Part shown: positions 1-6,536 of the stretch, in pieces
Position numbering within the stretch: the first letter of the stretch is position 1
Layout of the letters: each line of letters starts with the position of its first letter
Assembly: GCA_947385085.1 (NCBI GenBank)
Contig: CANDJN010000047.1
Location: 1 to 13,825, forward strand
Length of the DNA: 13,825 nt
Source: an uncultured Erysipelotrichaceae bacterium
GTDB lineage: Bacteria > Bacillota_I > Bacilli_A > Erysipelotrichales > Erysipelotrichaceae
Direction of reading: 5' to 3'
Position numbers and translations under genes: made by a program
Notes under the pieces: model-generated
The model's database searches: none
What the model saw: only the letters and a program-made list of their open reading frames with translations
What the model was told of the DNA's origin: nothing

Positions 1-19
1 CCCTAGTGGGCGATTACGT

Positions 20-43
20 AAAAACCACCAGCTACGCTGGTGG
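20..43 (-). terminator. Intrinsic terminator of glnN
   Basis: A perfect 8-bp stem (CCACCAGC / GCTGGTGG, loop TAC, 25-43) is followed on the minus strand by five U residues (bases 24-20). It lies 12 bases past the glnN stop codon and is the obvious end of that transcript. Confidence 0.85.
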
Positions 44-54
44 ATGTTTATTTA

Positions 55-2145
55 TCATGTTAAAGAAGTAAACAACTGCTCATAGGTGGGCAAAGGATAG
101 TGCTTAGCGCTGATGTTTTCTTCAATCGCATCGATTATATCGCGCAGTTCCTTCATGAGCGGTACCACCTGTTCATTCATATAAAAGGCTTTTTCACGAT
201 GGTTTTGACAAGTGCGCCGGGCAATAAACGTATCCTTTAGCTTATGGTAACGCTGATCGAGCATTTGTAGTAATTCGCTGAGCTGAACGATTTTATCATC
301 GTAGAAAGCGAACGGCTGTCCTAAAGAATTTCGGGCATCGCTGTAAAACTTGATTTCCTCTACGAGTGATGGAAGCAGTACCTTCTTAGTTTGATCGAGC
401 AGTACCATCGCTTCGATTTTAATATCCTTGACCACTTCATCATATAAGATATTAGCCCGGGCTTCTAATTCATTGAGGTGGAATACGTTGTTGCGCTCAA
501 ACATGGCGACTGCTTTATCGGCGATTAATGCGTCAATGGAGTCGACATAGCTGTGCAGGTTGGGAAGGCCGCGCCGCTTTGCCTCGCTGATCCAATCCTC
601 GCTGTAGCCATCCCTGGAAAAGAGAATCCGCTTGTGCTGCTTGAGTATCCTTTGGCAGATCGACAGGGCGGTTTTGCGAATGTCCTCAATGTATTTTAGC
701 GGCGCTAACTCATCGGCGATTTCGCGCAATGAATCGGCAACAATGGTATTGAGAACGATGTTGGTCGTAGCGGCAGAGCGGGAAGATCCTACCATGCGGA
801 ATTCAAATTTATTGCCGGTAAAGGCAAAGGGGGAAGTGCGATTGCGATCGCTCGTATCCTTAGGCACATAAGCCAGATTGGCAATTTCAAAGGATTTGGT
901 GTTGACTTCAAACGACAGCGTGTCGCCTTTTTCCAAGCGGCTTAAGATTTCCTCTAAATAGGAGCCCATGCAGATGCTGAGAATGGCCGGAGGCGCTTCA
1001 TTGGCGCCAAGGCGATAATCGTTGCCATAACAGGAGCTCGCCATGCGCAGTAATTCGGGGAAGCGATCCACCGCCTGAATGACAGCGCAGACAAATAACA
1101 GAAAGCGAATATTTTCATGCGGGCGGTCACCCGGCTCCAGCAAATTTTGACCGTCATCACTAACAAGCGACCAGTTGTTGTGCTTACCGCTGCCATTCAC
1201 ATGATCAAACGGCTTTTCATTTAACAGACAGGCAAAGTTATGGCGATCCGCTACCTTTTTCAGAATGTCCATGATCAGCTGGTTTTGATCGACTGCGACA
1301 TTGGCATCCGCATATAACGGTGCGATTTCAAATTGACAAGGAGCGGCTTCATTATGCTCGGTTTTGGCATAGATGCCAAGCTTCCACAGTTCAATATCCA
1401 CTTCCTGCATAAAGGCAGCCACACGGGTGGGGATCGCACCAAAGTAATGCTTGGATATGCCCTCGCCCTTTGGTGACATCGCTCCAAACAGCGTACGTCC
1501 GGCATGCATCAAATCCATCCGCTTCCGATACAAGGTCTTATCGACAAGAAAATACTCCTGTTCTAAGCCAACCATTGGCATGACCCGCTTTACATCCTTG
1601 TCTTTGAAGGCATTGACAATGCGGGTTGCCTGTTTGGATACGGCTTCAATGGATTTAAGCAGCGGAGCTTTTTTATCCAGCGTTTCCCCGTTATAGGAGA
1701 CAAAGATCGTCGGTATACACAGGACGTGATCACGGATAAAAGCCGGTGATGTGCAATCCCAATACGTATAGCCGCGTGCTTCAAAGGTAGCGCGCAATCC
1801 TCCGCTGGGGAAGCTGGACGCATCGCCCTCACCCTTGATCAAGCTCTTGCCGCTGAAGCGGGAAAGGGGCTGATTGTGATCCCCCGGTTCAATAAAGCTG
1901 TCATGCTTTTCTGCGGTAGAACCGGTCATTGGCTGAAACCAATGGGTAAAATGAGTCGCTCCCTTCGCCATTGCCCACGTCTTCATCGCATGAGCGATCG
2001 CATCGGCAGTTGCCCGATCCAACGCATCTTCTTTATGTGCCGCTGTGCGCCATTTTTCATATACCGGATGGGGAAGTTCTTCCTTCATCACCCGTTCATC
2101 AAACAAGTTGATCCCAAAATCTTCAAAAGGATGTTTATCATTCAT
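55..2145 (-). CDS. glnN: Type III glutamine synthetase (GlnN)
   Basis: Cytoplasmic enzyme that makes glutamine from glutamate, ammonia and ATP. At about 696 residues it has the length of the type III (GlnN) family rather than the roughly 450-residue GlnA. Visible signatures are KGATHFTHWFQPMTG near residues 61-75 (family N-terminal region), GLEQEYF near 193-199 and EHNEAAPCQFEIAP near 263-276 (metal and glutamate site), and NGSGKHNNWS near 317-326 (catalytic loop). The C-terminal 200 residues are helical, as usual in type III. The frame stays open to a TTG at 2160, but that codon overlaps the ribosome binding site (GGAGG on the minus strand, 2154-2158). Three consecutive ATGs follow; the third, at 2145, lies 8 bases after GGAGG and is the best start, with 2148 possible. 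The gene is single, with its own terminator, and divergent from the rubredoxin-like operon. No good promoter or regulator box could be fixed. Confidence 0.95.
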   Translation of the reverse strand: MNDKHPFEDFGINLFDERVMKEELPHPVYEKWRTAAHKEDALDRATADAIAHAMKTWAMAKGATHFTHWFQPMTGSTAEKHDSFIEPGDHNQPLSRFSGKSLIKGEGDASSFPSGGLRATFEARGYTYWDCTSPAFIRDHVLCIPTIFVSYNGETLDKKAPLLKSIEAVSKQATRIVNAFKDKDVKRVMPMVGLEQEYFLVDKTLYRKRMDLMHAGRTLFGAMSPKGEGISKHYFGAIPTRVAAFMQEVDIELWKLGIYAKTEHNEAAPCQFEIAPLYADANVAVDQNQLIMDILKKVADRHNFACLLNEKPFDHVNGSGKHNNWSLVSDDGQNLLEPGDRPHENIRFLLFVCAVIQAVDRFPELLRMASSCYGNDYRLGANEAPPAILSICMGSYLEEILSRLEKGDTLSFEVNTKSFEIANLAYVPKDTSDRNRTSPFAFTGNKFEFRMVGSSRSAATTNIVLNTIVADSLREIADELAPLKYIEDIRKTALSICQRILKQHKRILFSRDGYSEDWISEAKRRGLPNLHSYVDSIDALIADKAVAMFERNNVFHLNELEARANILYDEVVKDIKIEAMVLLDQTKKVLLPSLVEEIKFYSDARNSLGQPFAFYDDKIVQLSELLQMLDQRYHKLKDTFIARRTCQNHREKAFYMNEQVVPLMKELRDIIDAIEENISAKHYPLPTYEQLFTSLT

Positions 2146-2271
2146 CATCATTACCTCCAAATTATCTATATTCTACGTTATTTTACAAAAAAAGTATAGT
2201 ATTTCTTGCCTTAAAACCATATTTCATCATAAATATCAAAATTGAAATGGGAAAAGAGGTGTATTTTTTGT

Positions 2272-2336
2272 GTTTTTATCGCAAAACGAAGAATTTTATA
2301 AGGTGCCTGAAAGCTGGAAAATTTTATGATAAAAAC
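2272..2336. repeat. Inverted repeat in the glnN/rubredoxin divergent region
   Basis: GTTTTTATC (2272-2280) and GATAAAAAC (2328-2336) form a perfect 9-base inverted repeat around 47 bases, within the 254-base intergenic stretch 2146-2399. It lies just upstream of the presumed promoter of the rubredoxin-like operon. It could be an operator pair, a weak hairpin or chance in AT-rich DNA. I could not match it to a known regulator box such as PerR. Confidence 0.35.
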
Positions 2337-2338
2337 GC

Positions 2339-2367
2339 GTGCAATTTTCATGATTTCGGGGTACAAT
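2339..2367 (+). promoter_or_regulatory. Possible promoter of the rubredoxin-like/rubrerythrin operon
   Basis: TACAAT at 2362-2367 is a good -10 hexamer, about 32 bases before the GTG start. The -35 position 17 bases upstream (GTGCAA, 2339-2344) is poor, so only the -10 is persuasive. An activator or a nearby operator may compensate. Confidence 0.35.
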
Positions 2368-2399
2368 AAGAATAACCATATAGAATGGAGGTATTGGTT

Positions 2400-2732
2400 G
2401 TGAAATTATGGAAATGTGAAGTTTGCGGCTATGTTGCCGAGGGGGAAAGCGCCCCGGAAAAATGTCCGAAATGCGGTGTTCCTCAAATGCAGTTCGTAGA
2501 ACTGAGTGAAGCAGATGCGGCAAAGATTTATCGCAGTGATAAAACGAATGATTTGCATATGCAGCTCATTCATCTGGCTATGAAGATGGATGCCCTTGCC
2601 AAAGCAGGCATTGAAGATGATTTGGATCCCGGCTGCGTGAAGGTGTTCCAGTATGCCAAGGAATGTGCATGGGAGATTAAACAGATGGCAAAGGCAGAAT
2701 TAGCCGGTCATATCGCAAAAGGAAAATATTAG
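2400..2732 (+). CDS. Rubredoxin-like domain protein
   Basis: A 110-residue protein. Its N-terminus is a short rubredoxin-type iron site with two CxxC knuckles (C6/C9 in CEVCG and C22/C25 in CPKCG). From about residue 38 to the end follows a helical region of unassigned function with a few His/Met and two more cysteines (C79, C89). It probably passes electrons to the rubrerythrin encoded 12 bases downstream for peroxide removal; this role is inferred from family and context. The frame extends to an ATG at 2385, but that ATG overlaps the GGAGG ribosome binding site (2387-2391). The GTG at 2400, 8 bases after GGAGG, gives the typical start MKLWKCEVCGY. The next gene's AGGAGG overlaps this stop codon, so the two are an operon and likely translationally coupled. 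Confidence 0.85.
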   Translation: MKLWKCEVCGYVAEGESAPEKCPKCGVPQMQFVELSEADAAKIYRSDKTNDLHMQLIHLAMKMDALAKAGIEDDLDPGCVKVFQYAKECAWEIKQMAKAELAGHIAKGKY

Positions 2733-2744
2733 GAGGATAACAAG

Positions 2745-3281
2745 ATGAATTTAAAAGGAACAAAGACAGAACAGAATTTGATGGAGGCGTTCGCCGGAGA
2801 ATCACAAGCACGCAATAAGTACACATTCTATGCTTCCAAAGCAAAGAAGGAAGGCTATGTACAGGTTGCCGATATTTTTCAAAAAACCGCTGACAATGAG
2901 AAGGAACACGCTAAATTATGGTTTAAGTATTTAAACAACGGTGTTCCGACAACGACGCAGAATTTGAAGGATGCGGCTGCCGGTGAGAATTATGAGTGGA
3001 CGGACATGTACGCTCGTATGGCAAAGGAAGCGCGTGAAGAAGGATTTGATGATATTGCCGAAAAAATGGAAGGTGTCGCGAAGATCGAAGCGATGCATGA
3101 AAAGCGTTATGCGGCGTTGCTTGCCAATTTGGAAGATGGCACCGTATTTGAAAAAGAAGAGGAAACGGTATGGGAATGCTTGAACTGCGGTCATTTGCAT
3201 AAAGGCAAACAAGCTCCTGAGGTATGCCCGGTTTGTGATCATGCGCAGGCATATTTCGCCGTACACGAAGAAAATTATTAA
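2745..3281 (+). CDS. rbr: Rubrerythrin (peroxide-reducing diiron protein)
   Basis: Cytoplasmic diiron protein that reduces hydrogen peroxide to water in anaerobes. The 178 residues have the classical order: four-helix ferritin-like domain (about 1-130), then C-terminal rubredoxin domain (about 140-172). Diiron ligands line up with the family: E19 in AGESQARNKY, E52 and H55 in DNEKEHA, E81 and E84 in AGENYEW, and E115/H118 in IEAMH. The rubredoxin iron is held by C145/C148 and C161/C164. The start has an ideal AGGAGG (2731-2736) 8 bases upstream, overlapping the stop of the rubredoxin-like gene. A strong terminator follows 15 bases after the stop. All ligands are present, so the protein should be active. 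Regulation by a peroxide sensor is plausible, but no operator is recognised. Confidence 0.96.
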   Translation: MNLKGTKTEQNLMEAFAGESQARNKYTFYASKAKKEGYVQVADIFQKTADNEKEHAKLWFKYLNNGVPTTTQNLKDAAAGENYEWTDMYARMAKEAREEGFDDIAEKMEGVAKIEAMHEKRYAALLANLEDGTVFEKEEETVWECLNCGHLHKGKQAPEVCPVCDHAQAYFAVHEENY

Positions 3282-3296
3282 TCAGAGGACTTCATC

Positions 3297-3322
3297 GCTC
3301 GGGATAAACCCGGGCTTTTTTT
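3297..3322 (+). terminator. Terminator of the rubrerythrin operon
   Basis: GCTCGGG (3297-3303) pairs with CCCGGGC (3309-3315), with one G-U pair and loop ATAAA, followed by seven T residues (3316-3322). It lies just after the rubrerythrin stop. Confidence 0.93.
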
Positions 3323-3340
3323 GCGCAGGCGCAATGAAAA

Positions 3341-3429
3341 ATAGCACAGCTTAGCTTAATATATAGCGTGTGCTATGATTCGTATTGTGGTATGAAATTC
3401 GATTATAAGAACAGCTTTAGTAAGCTGTT
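3341..3429. repeat. Two hairpin-forming inverted repeats between convergent genes
   Basis: ATAGCACA (3341-3348) and TGTGCTAT (3369-3376) form a perfect 8-base inverted repeat. AACAGCTT (3410-3417) and AAGCTGTT (3422-3429) form a second 8-bp hairpin with loop TAGT. The second arm of the first repeat contains an extended -10-like TGCTATGAT (3371-3379) on the plus strand. No protein is convincing here: the open plus frame across it has no ribosome binding site and runs through both the hairpin and the terminator at 3484. Confidence 0.45.
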
Positions 3430-3483
3430 TCAGCGCCCATATACAAATGCGAATGATGCTATTGTAAGACGAGGACAGGAAAA

Positions 3484-3516
3484 GGCAGACGCTTTGATGG
3501 GGCGGCTGCCTTTTTT
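3484..3516. terminator. Bidirectional terminator, mainly for the minus-strand membrane gene
   Basis: GGCAG (3484-3488) pairs with CTGCC (3506-3510), and an inner CGC (3490-3492) pairs with GCG (3502-3504). On the plus strand six T residues follow; on the minus strand four T residues follow (3483-3480). It begins 20 bases past the stop of the minus-strand gene 3537-3992, which it most likely serves. On the plus strand it would also stop any transcript starting near 3380. Confidence 0.75.
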
Positions 3517-3536
3517 GAGGTTGATAAACTGGAATT

Positions 3537-3992
3537 TCATGCTTCAATGTTTAATGTATTCTTATCTTTTTTATAAAGTGATGTCATAACAAACGCGACA
3601 ATTATCAATATATGTAATACTATATGATATACATCAGGAACATATCTTCCGTCTACATCTATCAGTTGAATACAGTCTGAAAAGTAGGTAATCTTCTTGT
3701 CCATATCTCCCATAAGTCCGCTACCAAATATAGTATACCATTCGTGACTTAAAAACTGGGTTATAAACCACATTCCTAACCACGCCAAATGTATATATTT
3801 TCCGATTTTTCCTGTGATTAAAAATAAAATAAATGTAACAGTTGGAACAAGCATGAATATCCATTCTTCCTTAAATGCACTTGTTACTAAGTATTTATCT
3901 CCAATTTTCAACCCTGTCATAGAAAGAAAATACCACAATAACAGAATGATATTTCCAATTATTATATAAGATTTTATGAAAAAATATATCAT
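3537..3992 (-). CDS. Four-helix membrane protein of unknown function
   Basis: A 151-residue hydrophobic protein that I do not recognise. Four probable membrane segments lie at about residues 9-25, 43-60, 66-82 and 119-138. Between the third and fourth is a conserved-looking loop with HEWYTIFG and RYVPDVYH, which gives it the character of a real protein family. The gene is much more AT-rich than glnN or rubrerythrin and resembles the ABC operon to its right. A fitting minus-strand promoter lies at 4026-4055 and a terminator follows the stop. The ATG at 3992 directly abuts a GGAG (3993-3996), leaving no proper spacing, so the true start is uncertain; the upstream frame is open but offers no better codon. 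No partner can be named. Confidence 0.7.
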   Translation of the reverse strand: MIYFFIKSYIIIGNIILLLWYFLSMTGLKIGDKYLVTSAFKEEWIFMLVPTVTFILFLITGKIGKYIHLAWLGMWFITQFLSHEWYTIFGSGLMGDMDKKITYFSDCIQLIDVDGRYVPDVYHIVLHILIIVAFVMTSLYKKDKNTLNIEA

Positions 3993-4025
3993 CTCCAGAT
4001 TTATCGTTGTATTTACTCTAGCACA

Positions 4026-4055
4026 TTTATATCACATTTACAAGATACCGCTCAA
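4026..4055 (-). promoter_or_regulatory. Promoter of the leftward membrane protein gene
   Basis: On the minus strand, TTGAGC (4055-4050) is separated by 18 bases from TATAAA (4031-4026), with an extended-minus-ten TG one base upstream of the -10. Transcription would start near 4019, about 27 bases before the ATG at 3992. Confidence 0.6.
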
Positions 4056-4062
4056 AATGAAT

Positions 4063-4266
4063 TTACCACTTGACAATGTGGCAAAGAATTGATGACTTGG
4101 GACAATTCTGTACCTCATAAAAATAATTAGGGTGTTTTCCGGTTTGATCTTTTGACCGCTTGCCAGAATTAGATTTTGTAAATGCGATGAACATCCTTGG
4201 CAGTTTCAAAAAATTGCTTATATTCTTCTTCCAATCCAATAACTTTTTCAAAATAAAACGTTCCAT
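4063..4266 (-). pseudogene. Broken ATPase-like gene start (DUF4143-type N-terminus?)
   Basis: The minus-strand frame from the ATG at 4266 has a good GAGG ribosome binding site 9 bases upstream and begins MERFILKKLLDWKK. This resembles the first residues of the AAA-type ATPases with a DUF4143 domain, as I remember that family. The expected P-loop (GARQVGKT-like) does not follow. The frame runs through unrelated basic sequence to a stop at 4063, giving 67 residues. I take it as a remnant with an intact start and a lost body. Against this, another minus frame over 4280-4180 also reads as a plausible amphipathic helix, so the identity of the source gene is weak. Confidence 0.3.
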
Positions 4267-4408
4267 AGAGCAGTTCCTCACATTTTTATTGATAATTTGG
4301 TGTGTCAGAATCACATTTTTTTTATATCTGTCTTACACAAAACACAATATGATTCTTTTTATAGGAATCAGTAATCACATATTTAAGTCAATTGATTTTG
4401 GTTGCCAG

Positions 4409-4437
4409 TTGACAAATGTTATATAGTGTTATATACT
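4409..4437 (+). promoter_or_regulatory. Strong promoter of the gntR-ABC operon
   Basis: TTGACA (4409-4414, perfect -35), a 17-base spacer, then TATACT (4432-4437, five of six). This is the best vegetative promoter in the window. The -10 lies inside a tandem repeat that probably serves as the operator. Confidence 0.88.
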
Positions 4438-4446
4438 GTTATACGA
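4417..4446. repeat. Three 10-bp tandem repeats over the -10: likely GntR operator
   Basis: TGTTATATAG (4417-4426), TGTTATATAC (4427-4436) and TGTTATACGA (4437-4446) follow one another with no gap. The period is about one helical turn, so the same face is presented three times. The array covers spacer, -10 and start site. Autorepression by the GntR protein encoded directly downstream is the natural reading, as in YtrA-type operons, but this is inferred. Confidence 0.65.
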
Positions 4447-4459
4447 GAGAGGTAGCTCA

Positions 4460-4840
4460 ATGAAAATCATTATCAGTAATAGTAGTTCTGTGCCGATATA
4501 TGAACAAATTAAAATACAAATTATCGAGCAAATTATTAATGATGAATTGCATGAAGATGAAATGCTTCCGTCGATCAGGAATTTATCAAAAGATATTAAA
4601 ATTAGTTTGATGACGATTAAAAAAGCATATGATCAATTAGAGGAAGAAGGGTTCATTGTTTCCATTACAGGAAAAGGAACTTTTGTAGCCCCAAAGAACA
4701 CGGGACTGGCATTGGAACAAGCAAAAAAAGAAATAGAGGAGCATATTGGAAAAGCAATTGATATCGCTTTAAAATTTGATATAGAAAAACAAGAAATCAA
4801 TGAAATCATTGATATATTATATGGGAGTGATAAAGAATGA
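4460..4840 (+). CDS. GntR-family (YtrA-type) transcriptional regulator
   Basis: A 126-residue DNA-binding repressor. A winged helix-turn-helix of the GntR type covers about residues 12-76, with PIYEQIKIQI at the start, LPSIRNLSKDIKIS in the recognition region, LEEEGFI and the wing GKGTFV. Only about 50 residues follow, forming a short helical dimerisation tail. This size and the linked ABC transporter are typical of the YtrA subfamily, which controls exporters often induced by cell-envelope stress or antibiotics. AGAGG lies 7 bases before the ATG. Its TGA overlaps the ATG of the ATPase gene (ATGA). It is expected to repress its own operon through the tandem repeats at 4417-4446. The gene is AT-rich, like its two partners. 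Confidence 0.92.
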   Translation: MKIIISNSSSVPIYEQIKIQIIEQIINDELHEDEMLPSIRNLSKDIKISLMTIKKAYDQLEEEGFIVSITGKGTFVAPKNTGLALEQAKKEIEEHIGKAIDIALKFDIEKQEINEIIDILYGSDKE

Positions 4841-5697
4841 AACATGCGATCGAAATCGAAAATTTAACCAAAGAATATTCCGGCTTTAAACTAGATAACA
4901 TTTCTTTTGCAATACCGAAAGGAACAATCGTAGGATTAATCGGTGAAAACGGCGCTGGTAAAACGACCTTAATTAAGACAATATTGAATATTATTAAAAA
5001 GGATCGCGGGAATATTAGAATCTTTGATAAAGATTTAGCTAAAGAAGAAGTTTTGATTAAAGAGGATGTTGGAGTCGTTTTAGATGATATATTTTTACCT
5101 AATATATTAAATGCGAATGGTATCAATACGACGATGAAAAGTGTGTTTAAGAATTGGGACAGTGAATTGTTTTATCAATATCTTAAATGGTTTAATATTC
5201 CAGTGAATAAGCAGATAAAAGAATTATCAAAGGGTATGAATAAAAAATTAGAAATTGCTACGGCATTGTCTCATAAACCAAAATTGTTGATATTAGATGA
5301 GCCTACAAGCGGCTTAGATCCTGTTGTAAGAAATGAAGTTTTAGACATATTTTTAGATTATATTCAGGATGAAGACAATACGATTTTATTATCCACTCAT
5401 ATCACAAGTGATTTAGAGCATATAGCCGATGAAATCATTTTTATCAATCAAGGAAAGCTGTTAATGGAGGAATCAAGAGATAATATTTTTGATAATTACG
5501 GTATCTTAAAATGTGGAGTGGATGATTTTAAAAACATAGATAAAAAAGATATTGTGTCATATAAGAAGAATAAATATGATTATCAAATCCTTATTAAAGA
5601 AAAAGAGCAGATTAAGAAAAAATATAAAGATTATGTAGTAGATAATATAACTTTAGAAGATTTGATGGTATTAACAATTAAAGGAAGTGAAAGATAA
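4837..5697 (+). CDS. ABC transporter ATP-binding protein
   Basis: ATP-hydrolysing subunit of an ABC-2 type exporter, 286 residues. The nucleotide-binding domain covers about 1-215: Walker A GENGAGKT (36-43), signature LSKGM (130-134, a variant of LSGGQ), Walker B LLILDEP (150-156), D-loop SGLDP and switch histidine H188 in STH. The Q-loop position carries VGVVLDD (78-84) without glutamine, a pattern I associate with the small ATPases paired with YtrA-type regulators. The last 70 residues are a charged, lysine-rich tail. The gene overlaps the regulator by 4 bases and the permease by 1, so the three form one translationally coupled operon. The substrate cannot be told from sequence; envelope-active peptides or antibiotics are typical for relatives. 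Confidence 0.93.
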   Translation: MKHAIEIENLTKEYSGFKLDNISFAIPKGTIVGLIGENGAGKTTLIKTILNIIKKDRGNIRIFDKDLAKEEVLIKEDVGVVLDDIFLPNILNANGINTTMKSVFKNWDSELFYQYLKWFNIPVNKQIKELSKGMNKKLEIATALSHKPKLLILDEPTSGLDPVVRNEVLDIFLDYIQDEDNTILLSTHITSDLEHIADEIIFINQGKLLMEESRDNIFDNYGILKCGVDDFKNIDKKDIVSYKKNKYDYQILIKEKEQIKKKYKDYVVDNITLEDLMVLTIKGSER

Positions 5698-6326
5698 TGC
5701 TTGGATTCATAAAAAAAGATTTCTTGGTCATGAAATCAAGTTTAAAGGCTATGGCTGTCATGCTTGCTGCTTATATCATTTTTACAATAATCGGTATATT
5801 TGATTTCACTTTGATGGTGCCACTTTTAGGAATGATTGTGCTCATATCAACATTTTCCTATGATGAACAAAGCGGTTTTAATGCTTATGCTTCTACTTTA
5901 CCATCAGGAAGAAAAAATATTGTCCGATCAAAATATTTATCATCCGTTTTAATCATTTTAATGTGCGGAATCATAGCTATAATCATAGCAATGATGACTT
6001 CATATAAAAATAATAACATCGATTTTATAAACACTATATCATCATTATTCGGATCAGTATTTGGAATACTGCTGGTTATATCAATAATGTATCCTTTAAT
6101 ATTTAAATTTGGTATAGAAAAAGGGCGTATCTGGATATTTTTATTAACTTTTGGAGGGGCGGCACTCATGGGCGCTTTATGGGGTTATTTGGATTTCTCA
6201 TTATTGAAACAGTTCTTTCGGCTAACGGCAGAATATTTCTATATCATTATCCCACTTGTTTCGCTGTTCTTATTGTTTATTTCATATAAAGTATCAGAAA
6301 AAATAGTGTTAAAGAAAGAATACTAG
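5697..6326 (+). CDS. ABC-2 type permease (ABC2_membrane_5-like)
   Basis: Integral membrane partner of the preceding ATPase, 209 residues. Six probable membrane helices lie at about 17-35, 38-54, 82-101, 115-136, 145-164 and 181-197. The N-terminus (MLGFIKKDFLVMK) and the segment FSYDEQSGFNAYASTLPSGR with the following IVRSKYL are typical of the ABC-2 permease family found beside YtrA-type regulators. Two copies, or one copy with a homologue elsewhere, would be needed for a full transporter, and no second permease is present here. The start shares one base with the ATPase stop (TAATG), with AGGAAG as a modest ribosome binding site. No clear terminator follows; only an AT-rich hairpin lies downstream. 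Confidence 0.9.
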   Translation: MLGFIKKDFLVMKSSLKAMAVMLAAYIIFTIIGIFDFTLMVPLLGMIVLISTFSYDEQSGFNAYASTLPSGRKNIVRSKYLSSVLIILMCGIIAIIIAMMTSYKNNNIDFINTISSLFGSVFGILLVISIMYPLIFKFGIEKGRIWIFLLTFGGAALMGALWGYLDFSLLKQFFRLTAEYFYIIIPLVSLFLLFISYKVSEKIVLKKEY

Positions 6327-6409
6327 TTTAAGGAATATTGGACAAAGGCAGTCTAATCTTTCAATCATAATAGAATGAACCGTTTGAGGATAAAGGAAGC
6401 AAGCAAGTA

Positions 6410-6442
6410 CATTTGAAAAATTACTTTATGTAAATTCAAATG
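6410..6442. repeat. AT-rich hairpin downstream of the ABC operon
   Basis: CATTTGAA (6410-6417) and TTCAAATG (6435-6442) pair, with an inner TTAC / GTAA stem around TTTAT. No T-run follows on either strand, so it is not a standard terminator. The rest of 6327-6502 is AT-rich and shows no gene. Confidence 0.4.
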
Positions 6443-6502
6443 GATATGAAAAAATAATGAAAGAGTAGGCTGTTTACTTTATATCAAATAAAGGGGAAGG
6501 CT

Positions 6503-6530
6503 TTTGCATTACAAGGTTTTATGCTATTAT
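6503..6530 (+). promoter_or_regulatory. Extended -10 promoter of the deacetylase gene
   Basis: TATTAT (6525-6530) is preceded by TG plus one base (6522-6524), an extended -10. The -35 is weak (TTTGCA, 6503-6508, 16-base spacer). The predicted start site, about 7 bases after the -10, falls at or next to the ATG at 6537, so the message may have little or no leader. Confidence 0.6.
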
Positions 6531-6536
6531 AGAGCC

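Larger units (their letters stand above)
3993..4459. other. 467-base stretch without an intact gene (decayed DNA plus two promoters)
   Basis: The stretch holds the promoter for the leftward membrane gene (4026-4055), an AGAATTG / CAATTCT hairpin (4085-4091 and 4103-4109), a leftward broken frame beginning at 4266, and the promoter and repeats of the GntR operon (4409-4446). On the minus strand two overlapping frames between about 4300 and 4180 both look partly protein-like, which suggests decay of an older gene. Confidence 0.5.

Noticed and set aside
2175..2195. Possible GlnR box (TGTnA-N7-TnACA) before glnN
   Set aside because: TGTAA-N7-TAGAA on the minus strand misses two key positions, so it is not reported as a site.
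2923..3266. Two minus-strand frames of about 110 codons opposite rubrerythrin
   Set aside because: Shadows of a gene with all family motifs on the plus strand; they have no start signals.
3368..3589. 73-codon plus frame between convergent genes
   Set aside because: No ribosome binding site; it runs through a hairpin and a terminator and into the antisense of the membrane gene.
4160..4426. 88-codon plus frame upstream of gntR
   Set aside because: No ribosome binding site, low-complexity Phe/Ile/Leu content, and it runs into the promoter and operator repeats.
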